A stretch of 64,000 nt of DNA from RGIG3077 sp964490175. GTDB taxonomy: Bacteria; Bacillota; Clostridia; Oscillospirales; Ruminococcaceae. Below are positions 51,696-59,490 of this stretch, piece by piece. The position numbers were made by a program, and so were the translations under genes. Location: positions 17,207 to 81,206 of the forward strand of contig CAZBAI010000006.1 in NCBI GenBank assembly GCA_964490175.1. The letters run 5' to 3'. Below the pieces are notes generated by a model. It saw only the letters and a list, made by a program, of their open reading frames with translations. It ran no database searches and was not told where the DNA came from. The stretch's first letter is position 1. The number at the start of each line of letters is the position of its first letter.

Positions 51696-52385
51696 ATGGC
51701 ACTTTTTGCGATAGGGGATTTGCATTTGTCGATTTCGGTTCCCAACAAGACAATGTCTGTATTTAAGGGCTGGGATAACCATATGCAGATTCTGGAAAGT
51801 AATTGGAACAAGCTTATTTTGCCGAATGACACTGTGGTTTTGCTTGGCGACAGCTCTTGGGCAATGCGCATTGACGACGCTGTTGAAGATTTTGCTTTTA
51901 TCGATAAGCTTAACGGCAAAAAGCTGATTTTAAAGGGCAATCACGACTATTGGTGGACATCAATGCAGAAGATGAACGTTTTTTTTGATAAAAATTCGTT
52001 TTCAACACTCAATATTCTGCACATGAATCACTATCGGTATGAAGATTACGGCATTTGCGGTTCACGAGGTTGGGTGAATATTGACGGCGAAACGCATGAT
52101 GAAAAAATCTTGAAGCGTGAAGCTATGCGCCTTGAAGCTTCGATAAAAAGCGCTGTCGGTGCAAATTTGAAGCCGCTTGTGTTTTTGCATTATCCGCCCG
52201 TTTTTCAAAATGCTTGCAGCTATGAAATTCTTGATATTTTGTATAAATACAATATCACGGAGTGCTATTATGCGCACATTCACGGTTATGCGTGTAAAAA
52301 TGCGATAACCGGAATCAGCGACAACATCAATTTCACCATGCTTTCAAGTGATTATTTACAATTTGTTCCAAAGCAAATTTTGTGA
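51696..52385 (+). CDS. Metallophosphoesterase
   Basis: A 229-residue calcineurin-like phosphoesterase. Metal-binding motifs in order: AIGDLHLS, LLGDSSWAM, LILKGNHDYWW, and HAHI-like YYAHIHGY near the C-terminus. The substrate is unknown; YkuE-like lipid or nucleotide phosphoesterases are possibilities. It starts 6 bp after thrC without a good Shine-Dalgarno and overlaps a long open leader of tig. Confidence 0.85.
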   Translation: MALFAIGDLHLSISVPNKTMSVFKGWDNHMQILESNWNKLILPNDTVVLLGDSSWAMRIDDAVEDFAFIDKLNGKKLILKGNHDYWWTSMQKMNVFFDKNSFSTLNILHMNHYRYEDYGICGSRGWVNIDGETHDEKILKREAMRLEASIKSAVGANLKPLVFLHYPPVFQNACSYEILDILYKYNITECYYAHIHGYACKNAITGISDNINFTMLSSDYLQFVPKQIL

Positions 52386-52429
52386 TTTGTGCATATCTAC
52401 AAAATATAAAAAATTACTGGAAAAAAAAT

Positions 52430-52459
52430 TTGAAATATGGTATCATATACTGGTATAAA
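52430..52459 (+). promoter_or_regulatory. Promoter for tig
   Basis: TTGAAA, 18-bp spacer, TATAAA with TGG before it. Confidence 0.6.
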
Positions 52460-52480
52460 AATTTGGAGGTTTATAACACC

Positions 52481-53812
52481 ATGGCAGTAACAAGATGCGA
52501 ATGTATCGAAACAAACAAATATGAGCTTGAATTTTCAGTTGACGCTGAAGGTTTTGAAGCTGCATTGCAGAAAGCATACAACAAAGAAAAGAAAAATATC
52601 GTTATCCCCGGATTCAGAAAGGGCAAAGTTCCGAGAGCTTTGGCTGAAAAATATTTCGGCGAAAACGCCTTTTATGAAACAGCCGTAAATATCCTCATCA
52701 ACGAAAGAATTTTCGACGCTATCGAAGAGGCCGATTTAAAGCCCATCGCACAGCCCGAGGTTGAGGTAACATCGATTTCCAAGGAAGAAGGCGTTGTTAT
52801 CAAGGCAACCTGCATTAACTATCCCGAAGTTACCGTGGGAGAATATAAAGGTATAACCGCCGCAAAGCCTGACAATACTGTAACTGACGAGCAGGTTGAT
52901 TCACAGCTTGAAATGCTTCGCAGAAAAGGTATGCGACTTGTATCGGTTGAAAGAGCCGCCGAAAATGACGATAACGTTAATATCGATTTTGAGGGCTTTG
53001 TCGATGATGTCGCTTTTGACGGCGGCAAGGCAGACGCTTTTGACCTTAAACTCGGTTCCGGACAGTTTATTCCCGGATTTGAAGATCAAATCGTCGGACA
53101 CAATACAGGCGATGAGTTTGATGTAAACGTTACATTCCCCGAAGATTATCACGTCAGTGAGCTTGCCGGCAAGCCTGCCGTATTTAAGGTTAAGCTTAAC
53201 GAAATTCGTGTTGAAGAGCTTCCCGAGCTTGATGATGAACTTATTAAAGATTATTCCGATTTTAACACGATTGACGAGTATAAGGCAGACTGCAAGGAAA
53301 GACTTCAGGCACAGCTTGAAGCAAGAATCAATACAGAGGTTGAAAATACGATTTTCCGCACCCTTATCGATCGCACAACCGTTGAGATTCCCGACATTAT
53401 GATTGAGGACAGAATCACAAGATCCATCAGCGATTTTGAAAGCAGACTTATGTCGCAGGGTATGCGTGTTGAAACTTATCTTCAGTATACCGGCATGAGC
53501 ATGGAAGATTTCAGAGAATCTTACAGAGAAAAATCCACTGATGAGGTTAAACTCAGACTTGCACTTGAAAAAATCGCACAGCTTGAAAACCTTGAGGTTT
53601 CCGAAGAAGATATCAATAACGGCCTTGCAGAGCTTTCACAGCAGTATGATATGCCCGTTGAAAAAATCAAACAGCTTATGCCTATGGGCGCATATCATGA
53701 TGATTTGCTTGTTGCAAAGGCATCAGAGCTTGTTAAGAACAACGCTTTGATTACCGATGCCGTTGACAATGAAATTATCAGCGAAGCGGTAGACGCAGCG
53801 ACAGCCGAATAA
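52481..53812 (+). CDS. tig: Trigger factor
   Basis: A 443-residue ribosome-bound chaperone with peptidyl-prolyl isomerase activity. Ribosome-binding signature GFRKGKVPRALAEKYFG (about residues 40-56), the FKBP-like middle domain (residues about 150-235, VNIDFEGFVDD, FIPGFEDQIVG) and a long helical C-terminal domain. GGAGG precedes ATG 52481; the frame is open about 100 bp upstream. It is followed by clpP and clpX. Confidence 0.96.
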   Translation: MAVTRCECIETNKYELEFSVDAEGFEAALQKAYNKEKKNIVIPGFRKGKVPRALAEKYFGENAFYETAVNILINERIFDAIEEADLKPIAQPEVEVTSISKEEGVVIKATCINYPEVTVGEYKGITAAKPDNTVTDEQVDSQLEMLRRKGMRLVSVERAAENDDNVNIDFEGFVDDVAFDGGKADAFDLKLGSGQFIPGFEDQIVGHNTGDEFDVNVTFPEDYHVSELAGKPAVFKVKLNEIRVEELPELDDELIKDYSDFNTIDEYKADCKERLQAQLEARINTEVENTIFRTLIDRTTVEIPDIMIEDRITRSISDFESRLMSQGMRVETYLQYTGMSMEDFRESYREKSTDEVKLRLALEKIAQLENLEVSEEDINNGLAELSQQYDMPVEKIKQLMPMGAYHDDLLVAKASELVKNNALITDAVDNEIISEAVDAATAE

Positions 53813-53832
53813 TTCATATATATTAGATGTTC

Positions 53833-53855
53833 AGCCGCCATTCGTTTTGGCGGCT
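53833..53855. other. Hairpin between tig and clpP
   Basis: AGCCGCCA (53833-53840) pairs with TGGCGGCT (53848-53855), 7-nt loop, no T-tract. It may be an mRNA processing or stability element rather than a terminator. Confidence 0.5.
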
Positions 53856-53925
53856 TGACCCATATTAAAAGACATTAGGCAAAATTCGACAAATGAAAGT
53901 GACAACAAATAAGGAGGAAATTTAT

Positions 53926-54507
53926 ATGAGTTTAGTTCCTGTAGTCGTTGAGCAAACCAATCACGGCGAGCGTTCTTATGACATCTTTTCCAGACTTCTC
54001 AACGACAGAATCGTGCTTTTGTCCGAAGAAGTGAACGATGTTACCGCAAGCTTAATAGTTGCGCAGCTTCTCTATCTTGAAGGGCAAGACCCCGATAAGG
54101 ATATTTCTTTTTATATTAACAGTCCCGGCGGCTCTGTAACTGCCGGCATGGCTATTTACGATACAATGCAGTATATCAAATGCGATGTTTCAACCATCTG
54201 TATCGGAATGGCTGCGTCAATGGGTGCATTTCTTCTTTCTTCGGGTGCTAAAGGCAAAAGATTTGCTTTGCCCAACAGCGAAATTATGATTCATCAGCCC
54301 CTTGGCGGTATGCAGGGTCAAGTTACCGATATAAAAATCCATGCCGACAGATTGCTTAAAATCAAAAGCAATCTCAACAGCATTTTAGCAAGCAATACCG
54401 GAAAACCTCTTGAAGATATCGTTCGTGATACCGAGCGTGATAACTTCATGTCAGCCGATGATGCGGTAGCATACGGTCTGATAGATAAGGTGATTTCAAA
54501 AAGATAA
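53926..54507 (+). CDS. clpP: ATP-dependent Clp protease proteolytic subunit
   Basis: A 193-residue serine protease that forms a barrel with ClpX. DRIVLL start, GGSVTAGMAIYDTMQ, the catalytic Ser in GMAASMGAFLL, His in MIHQPLGG and Asp in ERDNFMSADDA complete the triad. AAGGAGG precedes ATG 53926; the frame is open from 53893 but unlikely to be used. Confidence 0.97.
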   Translation: MSLVPVVVEQTNHGERSYDIFSRLLNDRIVLLSEEVNDVTASLIVAQLLYLEGQDPDKDISFYINSPGGSVTAGMAIYDTMQYIKCDVSTICIGMAASMGAFLLSSGAKGKRFALPNSEIMIHQPLGGMQGQVTDIKIHADRLLKIKSNLNSILASNTGKPLEDIVRDTERDNFMSADDAVAYGLIDKVISKR

Positions 54508-54518
54508 GGACGGCGCCG

Positions 54519-55784
54519 ATGGATAATAACACAACTGCATTTAAGAAATGTGACTTCTGCGGCAAGTCCGAAAGCAAGGTGTCGAGCCTGTTTTCATCGG
54601 GAAGCAGCGCAATTTGCGGCGAGTGCGTGCTCTATTGCTATGAAATGCTCGGTCAGCCCGTTCAATCAAAACGCAGGCGCAAAACAACCGAAAAGCCCGA
54701 AACACCCGTGCTGAAAAAGCCGAGTGAAATTAAAGCCGTTCTCGATGAGTATGTAATCGGGCAGGAGGAAGCGAAAATCACTCTTTCCGTTGCCGTTTAT
54801 AATCACTATAAGCGCATCAACAGCGTTGAATCGGACGAGGGTGTTGAAATTCAAAAAAGCAACGTTCTGCTTCTCGGGCCTACCGGTGTGGGAAAGACCA
54901 TGCTTGCCCAAACTTTGGCGAAAATTCTCGATGTTCCCTTTGCGATTGCCGACGCAACTACCTTAACCGAGGCAGGCTATGTCGGCGATGATGTCGAAAA
55001 TGTTCTTGTCAGACTTTTGCAGTCGGCGGATTATGATGTTCGTGCCGCCGAAAGGGGAATTGTCTATATCGATGAAATCGACAAAATCGCAAGGAAGTCC
55101 GAAAACGTTTCAATCACTCGTGATGTCAGTGGCGAGGGCGTTCAGCAAACCCTTTTGAAGATTATCGAGGGCACTGTTTCAAGCGTTCCGCCCAATGGCG
55201 GCAGAAAACACCCCAATCAGGATTTGATTTATCTTGATACAAAAAATATACTGTTTATATGCGGCGGCGCTTTTGATGGGCTTGAAAACGCAATCATTAA
55301 ACGAACCGAAAGCTCTGCGTTGGGATTCGGCTCGGAGATTAAGTCGCACGATGAAATCAGAAACAATATTTTCCGCAAAGTCGTTCCGCAGGATTTGGTA
55401 AAATTCGGGCTTCTTCCCGAGCTTGTCGGCAGACTTCCCATAATTACCGTTCTCGAAGAGCTTGACGAAACCTCGCTTGTGAGGATTCTTACCGAATCCA
55501 AAAACGCTCTTGTTAAGCAATATTCAAAGCTTTTTGAGCTTGATGGCATTGAGCTTGAATTTGAAGATGAAGCGCTTAAAGAAATTGCAAAGCAGGCTAT
55601 TGCTCAAAAAACAGGTGCAAGAGGTTTGCGTGCGATTGTTGAAAATATTTTGCTTAAAACTATGTTTAACGTTCCCTCTGAAGATACCGCAACAAAAGTC
55701 ACCGTAACGGCTGACTGCGTTATCAATAATACCGACCCTGTTGTGTCTTACGATATGCGTAAACGCAATGGCGAAACCGCTTAA
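54519..55784 (+). CDS. clpX: ATP-dependent Clp protease ATP-binding subunit ClpX
   Basis: A 421-residue AAA+ unfoldase for ClpP. The N-terminal zinc-binding domain has CDFCGK and CGECVLYC; Walker A GPTGVGKTML, Walker B IVYIDEIDKI, sensor 1 and the C-terminal arginine region GARGLRAIVE follow. AAGGACGG precedes ATG. It is followed by a strong terminator. Confidence 0.97.
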   Translation: MDNNTTAFKKCDFCGKSESKVSSLFSSGSSAICGECVLYCYEMLGQPVQSKRRRKTTEKPETPVLKKPSEIKAVLDEYVIGQEEAKITLSVAVYNHYKRINSVESDEGVEIQKSNVLLLGPTGVGKTMLAQTLAKILDVPFAIADATTLTEAGYVGDDVENVLVRLLQSADYDVRAAERGIVYIDEIDKIARKSENVSITRDVSGEGVQQTLLKIIEGTVSSVPPNGGRKHPNQDLIYLDTKNILFICGGAFDGLENAIIKRTESSALGFGSEIKSHDEIRNNIFRKVVPQDLVKFGLLPELVGRLPIITVLEELDETSLVRILTESKNALVKQYSKLFELDGIELEFEDEALKEIAKQAIAQKTGARGLRAIVENILLKTMFNVPSEDTATKVTVTADCVINNTDPVVSYDMRKRNGETA

Positions 55785-55792
55785 ATTGACAA

Positions 55793-55828
55793 AAAAAGAT
55801 GTAAAGCTGATTAGCTTTACATCTTTTT
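55793..55828 (+). terminator. Terminator after clpX
   Basis: A 16-bp stem centred on GATGTAAAGCT-GATT-AGCTTTACATC (55793-55808 with 55813-55828), ending in TTTTT. Confidence 0.93.
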
Positions 55829-55900
55829 GCTTTGGCATTTTGAATCTATGCGGTGCACTTTCTGCATTGTGAAAATCTATTATTTGAAAATTGGTGTGTT

Positions 55901-56470
55901 ATGCGTAAAAAAATTTCTCCGGGCACGCTTTTAGCGCCTGTTCCCGCTGTGCTTGTCACCTGCAAATACGGTGAAAAGGTAAATATGCTGACCGTTGCTT
56001 GGACGGGTATTGTTTGCACAAAGCCTGCAATGACCTACATTTCAATCCGACCCGAGCGCTATTCTTATGAACTCATTGATAAATCGGGTGAATTTGTGAT
56101 AAATTTGACGACAACTTCAATGGCAAAAGCTGTTGATTTTTGCGGCGTACGTTCCGGCAAGGATGTAAACAAGGCTGAAATTTGCGGATTTGACCTTGAT
56201 AAAGCCGATGTTGTCGCCGCTCCGATAATTGCTCAATCGCCGCTTGCGCTTGAATGCAAGGTTGTTAAAAAGGAAAAACTCGGCTCACACGATATGTTTT
56301 TGGCGCAAATCGTTTCGGTGAGTGTTGATGAAAAATACATCGGCGCAAACGGCAAAATCAAGTTAGAGCAGTGCGGACTTCTTGCATATGCTCACGGCGA
56401 TTACAACGCTTTGGGTCGCAATGTCGGCAGTTTTGGATTTTCCGTTAAAAAGCGCAAAGGCGCAAAGTAA
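55901..56470 (+). CDS. Flavin reductase-like protein
   Basis: A 189-residue flavin-binding split-barrel protein. SPGTLLAPVPAVLVTC, KVNMLTVAWTGIVCTKPAMTYISI and YSYELIDKSGEFVINL are typical of the flavin reductase-like family. It probably binds FMN and reduces flavin or an electron acceptor; the target is unknown. ATG 55901 lacks a strong ribosome-binding site but matches the family start; an open frame extends to 55853. Confidence 0.88.
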   Translation: MRKKISPGTLLAPVPAVLVTCKYGEKVNMLTVAWTGIVCTKPAMTYISIRPERYSYELIDKSGEFVINLTTTSMAKAVDFCGVRSGKDVNKAEICGFDLDKADVVAAPIIAQSPLALECKVVKKEKLGSHDMFLAQIVSVSVDEKYIGANGKIKLEQCGLLAYAHGDYNALGRNVGSFGFSVKKRKGAK

Positions 56471-56484
56471 TAATTTTCATTTGA

Positions 56485-56524
56485 ATAAAAAGAATCCGCC
56501 GCAGCCTTCGGTGACGCTGCGACG
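56485..56524 (-). terminator. Terminator of the minus-strand SHOCT gene
   Basis: Read on the minus strand: CGTCGCAGC pairs with GCTGCGGCG (9 bp), then GATTCTTTTTATT. Confidence 0.8.
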
Positions 56525-56540
56525 GGTATCTATGTTGCAA

Positions 56541-56969
56541 TTACATTTCGCCTGTAAGTTGAGCTTTTTGTATTGCGTATTCTTCTTGGCTGATAATACC
56601 GCTTGAATATTGTTTCTCAAGTTTTGCTAAACGGTCACTTGGCGTGATTGGCTGTCGTTGAACAACGGGATTCGCTCCTTGATAACTAACATTCTGATAG
56701 CTGACATTCTGGCTGTTACCGCTTAAATGTGCGAGTATTTTCATATTGCTATCGACTAGATCTCCGAAAGCAAACATAAATAACATCATTAAATCTGTTA
56801 TTATAATGCCTACAGCAGATATCATAATAGCTTCAAACCATAGATCCTCATCAAAATCAAGTATTTTAAAGAATATAACTAAATAGAATAAGCACATAAG
56901 TGCAGACAATATTTGTGCAACAAGTTTGATTTTTTCACCACTATTTGGGATTTGTATATACTGTTTCAA
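56541..56969 (-). CDS. Membrane protein with C-terminal SHOCT domain
   Basis: A 142-residue protein with two TM helices (near residues 15-38 and 45-68), a Gln/Ser/Tyr-rich linker with the duplicated NVSYQNVSYQ and a C-terminal SHOCT domain (DRLAKLEKQYSSGIISQEEYAIQKAQL). SHOCT domains form oligomers and often cap membrane proteins. Start chosen as TTG 56969, eight bases after GAGG; the GTG at 56978 overlaps that site. It lies directly downstream (minus strand) of the structured RNA at 57001-57207 and has no clear promoter of its own. Confidence 0.75.
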   Translation of the reverse strand: MKQYIQIPNSGEKIKLVAQILSALMCLFYLVIFFKILDFDEDLWFEAIMISAVGIIITDLMMLFMFAFGDLVDSNMKILAHLSGNSQNVSYQNVSYQGANPVVQRQPITPSDRLAKLEKQYSSGIISQEEYAIQKAQLTGEM

Positions 56970-57000
56970 AACATTCACCTCACTTTAAAATAATCTAAAA

Positions 57001-57207
57001 TAAAAAAGTGTGAGCAACCGAAATTGCTCACACCGAAAATTGCAAACTCCGATTGCTGCTACACAAAACCATAAATATCTAAGGATATGGTATCCACACA
57101 TACTATTGGCTGGAATTTGCATTTTTACCAAATACAAATATAGTATGTGTGAAAATGACATAGCATCAAAAAGATACCGCTTTTTCAAATATTCGGTTTT
57201 GTGTAGC
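57001..57207 (-). ncRNA. Structured RNA of about 205 nt, 6S-like or attenuator leader
   Basis: On the minus strand the predicted transcript starts at about 57207. Stems: 57195-57208 with 57057-57070 (14 bp, no mismatch), 57189-57193 with 57074-57078, GATACC/GGTATC (57173-57178 with 57089-57094) and a 12-bp stem 57140-57151 with 57095-57106, capped by a small ATTTG/CAAAT hairpin. Together they form a long rod with internal loops. After a spacer comes a terminator: GTGTGAGCAA-N6-TTGCTCACAC (57033-57008) and T6. 6S RNA has this overall shape and length. The rod also sits just before the SHOCT gene, so a leader role is possible. No known riboswitch or T-box motif was recognised. Confidence 0.6.
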
Positions 57208-57213
57208 ACGTTT

Positions 57214-57242
57214 ATATTATCATATTTTTGGTGAAATGTCAA
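57214..57242 (-). promoter_or_regulatory. Promoter for the structured RNA
   Basis: Minus strand: TTGACA (57242-57237), 17-bp spacer, TAATAT (57219-57214) with TGA in front. It places the start at the first base of the closing stem. Confidence 0.75.
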
Positions 57243-57302
57243 TAGATTATGACGCTGTAATTTAAATTTCTTCTAACAGCGCAAATTTATAAAGACTGTG
57301 CA

Positions 57303-57331
57303 TTGACTAAAATATGATTTTGTGATAAAAT
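57303..57331 (+). promoter_or_regulatory. Promoter for the DUF1015 gene
   Basis: TTGACT, 17-bp spacer, TAAAAT with TGA before it; it diverges from the structured RNA promoter 60 bp away. Confidence 0.75.
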
Positions 57332-57421
57332 ATATATAGACTTCAGTCGCACTGCTTTATTTGAATTTGCGGCTGTGCATGATTTGATTGATATTTTTTA
57401 ACAAGAGAGGTTTTGAATTAT

Positions 57422-58684
57422 ATGAAAAGGGTTTTCAAAGCGGCTGATATTTTGATACCAAAGCAAAATACAGATATGACGAAATGGGCTGTTGTCGCCT
57501 GTGACCAATATACCAGCGAGCCGCAATATTGGCAAAAAAGTGAAAGCATTGTCGGAGATGATGTTTCGACTTTGCGCCTTACCTTGCCGGAAATTTATCT
57601 TGAAAGCGATGATGTTGCCGAGCGCATTAGCTCTATCAACAAAACAATGATTGAATACATAAATAACGGCGTTTTCGATGAATATCACGACAGCTTTGTT
57701 TATGTTGAACGCACCCAAAACGACGGCAGAATCCGAAAAGGTCTTGTCGGCGTGATTGATCTTGAAGAATATGACTATTCCAAAGGCAGTAAGTCGCTTG
57801 TGCGTGCAACCGAAGCTACCGTTGCCGAGCGTATTCCTCCGAGGGTTAAAATAAGAAAAGGCGCCGCTCTTGAATTGCCCCATATTATGATTCTTATCGA
57901 TGACCCCGATATGAGCGTGATTGAGCCTTTGAGCAATATGAATACAAACTTTAAACAGGTTTACGATTTTGAGCTTATGCAAAATTCCGGCTCGATTTCG
58001 GGATATGTTTTGAGCGAATCGGCTAAGCAGTCTGTATATTGCGCACTTGACGCTTTGCAGGACAAGGAAAAATTCAACGCAAAATATTCTTTACAAAACG
58101 AAGAGGTTTTAACCTACGCCATGGGCGACGGAAATCATTCGCTTGCAACGGCAAAAGCCTGTTATGAACAGCTTAAAGCCGAAAATCCCGATGTTGATTT
58201 ATCAAACAACCCTGCAAGATACGCCCTTGTTGAGATTGTCAACCTCCACAGCGAGGCTTTGCAGTTTGAAGCGATACACCGAATCGTCACAAATGTTGAT
58301 GTTGATGATATAATGAATAAAATGACGGAAACCCTCGGTCTTTGTGAGGGCAAAAACGGTCAATGCTTTGAGGTTGTTATAAGCGGTATTCACAAATCAT
58401 ATTCTATTACAAAACCGACCTCTAATCTTACTGTCGGTTCGTTGCAAAGCTTTTTAGACGATTACCTTAAAAACACCTCCGCTTCGATTGATTATATCCA
58501 CGGTGTTGAGGTTGTAGATGAGCTTTCCGCAAACGATGGCTCTATCGGTTTTGTTTTGCCCGATATGGATAAATCCGAGCTTTTCCCGACTGTCATCAAA
58601 GACGGCGCTTTGCCGAGAAAAACCTTTTCAATGGGTCACGCATGGGACAAAAGGTTTTATGTCGAATGCCGAAAAATCAAGTAA
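57422..58684 (+). CDS. DUF1015 family protein
   Basis: A 420-residue conserved protein of the DUF1015 family. Typical segments: WAVVACDQYTSEPQYW, DGRIRKGLVGVIDLEEYDY, ERIPPRVKIRKGAALELPHIMILIDD and the diagnostic YAMGDGNHSLATAKA. Found in many anaerobes; function unknown. ATG 57422 follows AGAGAGG; a TTG at 57413 is too close to that site. Confidence 0.9.
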   Translation: MKRVFKAADILIPKQNTDMTKWAVVACDQYTSEPQYWQKSESIVGDDVSTLRLTLPEIYLESDDVAERISSINKTMIEYINNGVFDEYHDSFVYVERTQNDGRIRKGLVGVIDLEEYDYSKGSKSLVRATEATVAERIPPRVKIRKGAALELPHIMILIDDPDMSVIEPLSNMNTNFKQVYDFELMQNSGSISGYVLSESAKQSVYCALDALQDKEKFNAKYSLQNEEVLTYAMGDGNHSLATAKACYEQLKAENPDVDLSNNPARYALVEIVNLHSEALQFEAIHRIVTNVDVDDIMNKMTETLGLCEGKNGQCFEVVISGIHKSYSITKPTSNLTVGSLQSFLDDYLKNTSASIDYIHGVEVVDELSANDGSIGFVLPDMDKSELFPTVIKDGALPRKTFSMGHAWDKRFYVECRKIK

Positions 58685-58709
58685 GCTTAAATTTAGCTTT
58701 TCACTTTTG

Positions 58710-58740
58710 CATAGTCGCCCTTTGGCGGCTATGTTTTTTT
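58710..58740 (+). terminator. Terminator after the DUF1015 gene
   Basis: CATAGTCGCC (58710-58719) pairs with GGCGGCTATG (58724-58733), loop of four, then T7. Confidence 0.92.
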
Positions 58741-58784
58741 GCGAAGTTTTTGCAATCTTCGGCTGAATTTTTGATTTATTTTGA

Positions 58785-58813
58785 TTGAAATAATCTCTCT
58801 TGTGTGTTATACT
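58785..58813 (+). promoter_or_regulatory. Promoter for pth-mfd
   Basis: TTGAAA, 17-bp spacer, TATACT. Confidence 0.75.
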
Positions 58814-58858
58814 TTGAATGTTTGTAATTTTTTACTATTATGAAAGGGTGTTTAAAGA

Positions 58859-59482
58859 ATGGGCATTTTTGAAAAGCTCAAAGCCGTTTCACAGCAATCG
58901 CAATTGCCGAGCGGTAATGTTGAATATATAATTGCGGGGCTGGGCAATCCCGGTTCAAAATATGAAAATACAAGGCATAACGTCGGTTTTATGGCGCTTG
59001 ATACATTGGCAAACGAAAAATCGTTTTGTATCAAAAGGCTGAAATTCAAATCTTTGTGCGCCGATGTAACCATTGCTTCAAAACGTTGCCTTATTATGAA
59101 ACCGACAACCTTTATGAATAACAGCGGTGAGGCAATTGCCGAAGCGGCAAGGTTTTATAAAATCAAGCCCGAAAATATTATTGTTATTTTTGATGATATT
59201 TCACTTGATGTCGGCAAAATGCGCATAAGGCGAAAGGGGAGTGACGGCGGTCACAACGGCATAAAAAGCATAATTATGCACCTTAATTCCGATAATTTTC
59301 CGAGAATAAAACTCGGCGTCGGAAAAAAGCCGCACCCCGATTATGATTTAAAAGATTGGGTCTTAGCTGACTTTAAACGTGAAGATATTCAAAATATCAA
59401 AGAAGTCTGCGCAAAATCCTGCCAAGCCCTTGAAATGATAATTTCCGGCAATATAGACAATGCGATGAATAAATACAATTGA
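58859..59482 (+). CDS. pth: Peptidyl-tRNA hydrolase
   Basis: A 207-residue enzyme recycling peptidyl-tRNA. IAGLGNPGSKYENTRHNVGF holds the catalytic His and Asn residues; KPTTFMNNSG, IFDDISLDVGKMRIR and GSDGGHNGIKSI follow. About 20 residues precede the usual start, which is otherwise close to the first strand. AAAGGGTG precedes ATG. Stop overlaps the frame of mfd. In B. subtilis this gene is spoVC and fin separates it from mfd; fin is absent here. Confidence 0.96.
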   Translation: MGIFEKLKAVSQQSQLPSGNVEYIIAGLGNPGSKYENTRHNVGFMALDTLANEKSFCIKRLKFKSLCADVTIASKRCLIMKPTTFMNNSGEAIAEAARFYKIKPENIIVIFDDISLDVGKMRIRRKGSDGGHNGIKSIIMHLNSDNFPRIKLGVGKKPHPDYDLKDWVLADFKREDIQNIKEVCAKSCQALEMIISGNIDNAMNKYN

Positions 59483-59490
59483 TAGGTAAA

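Noticed and set aside
52382..52480. N-terminal extension of trigger factor
   Set aside because: The family start is at 52481 with GGAGG; the upstream frame overlaps the phosphoesterase stop and contains the promoter.
57001..57242. Known riboswitch or T-box leader
   Set aside because: No T-box bulge (GGUGGNACCGCG), no recognised aptamer core; left as 6S-like or novel leader.
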